Assembly (NCBI GenBank): GCA_002471195.1
Contig: DKPN01000018.1
Coordinates: 27,763 to 91,762 of the forward strand
Length of the DNA: 64,000 bases
Direction: 5' to 3'
DNA from: Bacteroides sp. UBA7333
GTDB lineage: Bacteria > Bacteroidota > Bacteroidia > Bacteroidales > Bacteroidaceae
Shown in pieces: positions 63,601 to 64,000 of the stretch. Position numbers and translations under genes: made by a program. How positions within the stretch are numbered: position 1 is the stretch's first letter; every line of letters starts with the position of its first letter. Below the pieces are notes generated by a model. The model was given only the letters and a program-made list of their open reading frames with translations, searched no databases and had not been told where the DNA came from.

Positions 63601-64000
63601 AGGTAAGATATAAGCAAGATGACTACCGAATGCTCAATGAATTTTATAAACTAAAAATTCAACAAGTCCATATCGTTGGCGAATATGCCAACTTAATGGT
63701 GAAAGACTACAATGCAGCATTACAATATGTACAAGACTATTTCCAACTAGACTACAAGAAGTTTGTCACAAAGTACTTTAAGGGAGACAGAGTTAGCGAG
63801 ATACAGCGGAACTTAACACCCCAAAAATATAAGCAACTGTTCGGACAATTGTCAAAACGACAAATGGAAATTATTCTGGATAAGGATTCGCGCTGTATCG
63901 TAGTTGGAGCAGGTCCCGGTAGTGGAAAAACAAGAGTATTAGTTCATAAGCTAGCCTCTTTGATGCTGCTCGAAGATGTAAAACATGAACAGCTATTAAT
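60630..64000 (+). CDS. DEDDh-like exonuclease-RecQ-UvrD fusion helicase (3' truncated by window edge)
   Basis: The frame is open from the ATG at 60630 to the end (1123 codons so far, no stop). Residues about 34-150 look like a DEDD exonuclease: D38/E40 in YTIIDVEIG, HNIIHHDAKYL (D88), VDTLYISPLL and NNPVNDCEKA (D138), with Asn133 where DEDDh enzymes have His. A C-x3-C-x2-C-H motif (C259, C263, C266) precedes the RecQ core: FGYEQFR, Walker A FPTGGGKSLTFQLPAL (K317), DEAHC at 415-419, CFTATAKQKV and QEAGRAGRDP at 603-612. A long helical linker leads to a UvrD-type start with SKRQMEI and VVGAGPGSGKTRVLVHKLA (K1100). It likely acts in DNA repair, possibly in defence. Confidence 0.85.
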   Translation, partial: MSIWSRLIKIKKAEDKNSVTTNENKSVSLNASNYTIIDVEIGLSDRKIHDIGALRHNGEIFHKTSKKELFDFLNDTDYICGHNIIHHDAKYLFTDQKCKWALVDTLYISPLLFPERPYHKLVKDDKLVTEQMNNPVNDCEKAKALLLDEIERWYSLSSEKRSLFGSLLKDKEEFIGFLSMVNAEYIDEAKIPELIQNLYIGKICQHADLEMLIKQYPYGLTYALALIDTTDYRSITPGWVLYNYPEVEFIVKLLRNTNCQEGCDYCHTQLDVVYNLKSFFGYEQFRTYEGEPLQEQAVRSAVQGKSLLAIFPTGGGKSLTFQLPALMAGHAVHGLTVVISPLQSLMKDQVDNLAERGITDAVTINGLLDPINRAFSIQRVQAGEASLLYISPEMLRSKTIEKILMGRHIVRFVIDEAHCFSSWGQDFRVDYLYIGKFIQKYQQKKRCKNPIPVSCFTATAKQKVVQDICDYFKQTLNLDLELFASSASRTNLHYSVIHVESENDKYLKLRELVTEANCPTIIYVSRTKRTKELADKLTRDSYKALPFNGRMEADEKIANQDAFMTGQVSIIVATSAFGMGVDKKDVGLVIHYDISDSLENYVQEAGRAGRDPSLSARCYVLYSDNDLDKHFILLNQTKLSISEIQQIWKAIKDLTRQRMKINCSALEIARQAGWDDSVFDIETRVRTALSSLEQSGYLIRGNNVPHVYATGITVKNMDEARKCLTASILFGSDEIEKAVRIIKSLISQKNIAKAQDSEAESRVDYLADTLGVSKKEVISVVERMRQEGILADSKDISAYLLDVGDSERKSQMLLERFAKLEQYILKNIPDDSLRISCKQLNENAVNEGINTSKEKDIRTLLYFLSVKGYTRKKEDAVHNIEINRLASLEATINRFEKRLEISRFAVEWLFKLASDKEKTTSVNKAIQFSVVELLNKIKSNTHSLFAQLDNIQLEDVEEALLYLSKIGALKLEGGFLVLYNAMNIQRIKDNKVRYKQDDYRMLNEFYKLKIQQVHIVGEYANLMVKDYNAALQYVQDYFQLDYKKFVTKYFKGDRVSEIQRNLTPQKYKQLFGQLSKRQMEIILDKDSRCIVVGAGPGSGKTRVLVHKLASLMLLEDVKHEQLL

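Overview
The window is chromosomal DNA from a member of the order Bacteroidales, most likely Bacteroidaceae. The evidence is a SusC/SusD polysaccharide utilisation locus (PUL) controlled by a hybrid two-component sensor, typical Bacteroidetes lipoproteins and small DUF families, AT-rich composition, and repeated -7 promoter boxes of the Bacteroidetes form TAnnTTTG. No insertion sequence, integrase, phage or CRISPR array is visible. All function calls come from reading translations and motifs; no database was searched.

Layout. 1-3.5 kb: recN 3' end, a 2'-O-ribose rRNA methyltransferase (rlmB type) and a TPR protein with a dead trypsin-like domain. 3.8-9.3 kb: ridA, folC, a PhoH/PIN ATPase, an 865-bp non-coding stretch with palindromes and simple repeats, a secreted esterase and an MBL-fold hydrolase. 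9.3-13.9 kb: a minus-strand operon (SDR threonine dehydrogenase, lipoprotein, murB, MBL hydrolase) divergent from kbl, so the two enzymes of threonine-to-glycine conversion sit head to head. 14-21 kb: a biosynthetic minus-strand block, purU-hisH-hisA-hisF-hisIE-ftsE-like-lysC-lysA. 21.7-21.9 kb: two identical tRNA-Asp(GTC) genes.

22.2-45.4 kb is a PUL whose content and order match the heparin/heparan sulfate (HS) PUL of Bacteroides thetaiotaomicron (about BT4652-BT4663, from memory): hybrid sensor/regulator, surface lipoprotein, SusC, SusD, GH88 unsaturated uronyl hydrolase, PL12-like lyase, serine-type sulfatase lipoprotein, a Tat-exported PHP-superfamily lipoprotein of unknown role, ROK sugar kinase, MFS permease and a PL15-like heparinase II/III protein. 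The inferred flow is: surface proteins and SusCD capture and import HS fragments; lyases, GH88 and sulfatase cut them in the periplasm; the permease imports monosaccharides; the ROK kinase phosphorylates the amino sugar. Perfect hairpins divide the locus into at least four transcription units. The clearest unassigned component is the PHP protein.

45.8-60.4 kb: endonuclease IV, an NlpE-like lipoprotein, an Mpv17-like membrane protein, a ClC transporter with a TrkA-C-like tail, a DUF4250 protein, the pstS-pstC-pstA-pstB-phoU operon, a divergent secreted endonuclease/exonuclease/phosphatase (EEP) enzyme, a 22-bp tandem repeat, a Cys-rich protein, a RecD2 helicase and a YccF protein.

60.6 kb to the end: a very long open gene that runs off the window and joins a DEDDh-like exonuclease domain, a RecQ helicase and the start of a UvrD-type helicase. 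This three-enzyme fusion and the PHP protein of the PUL are the best candidates for under-described biology here.
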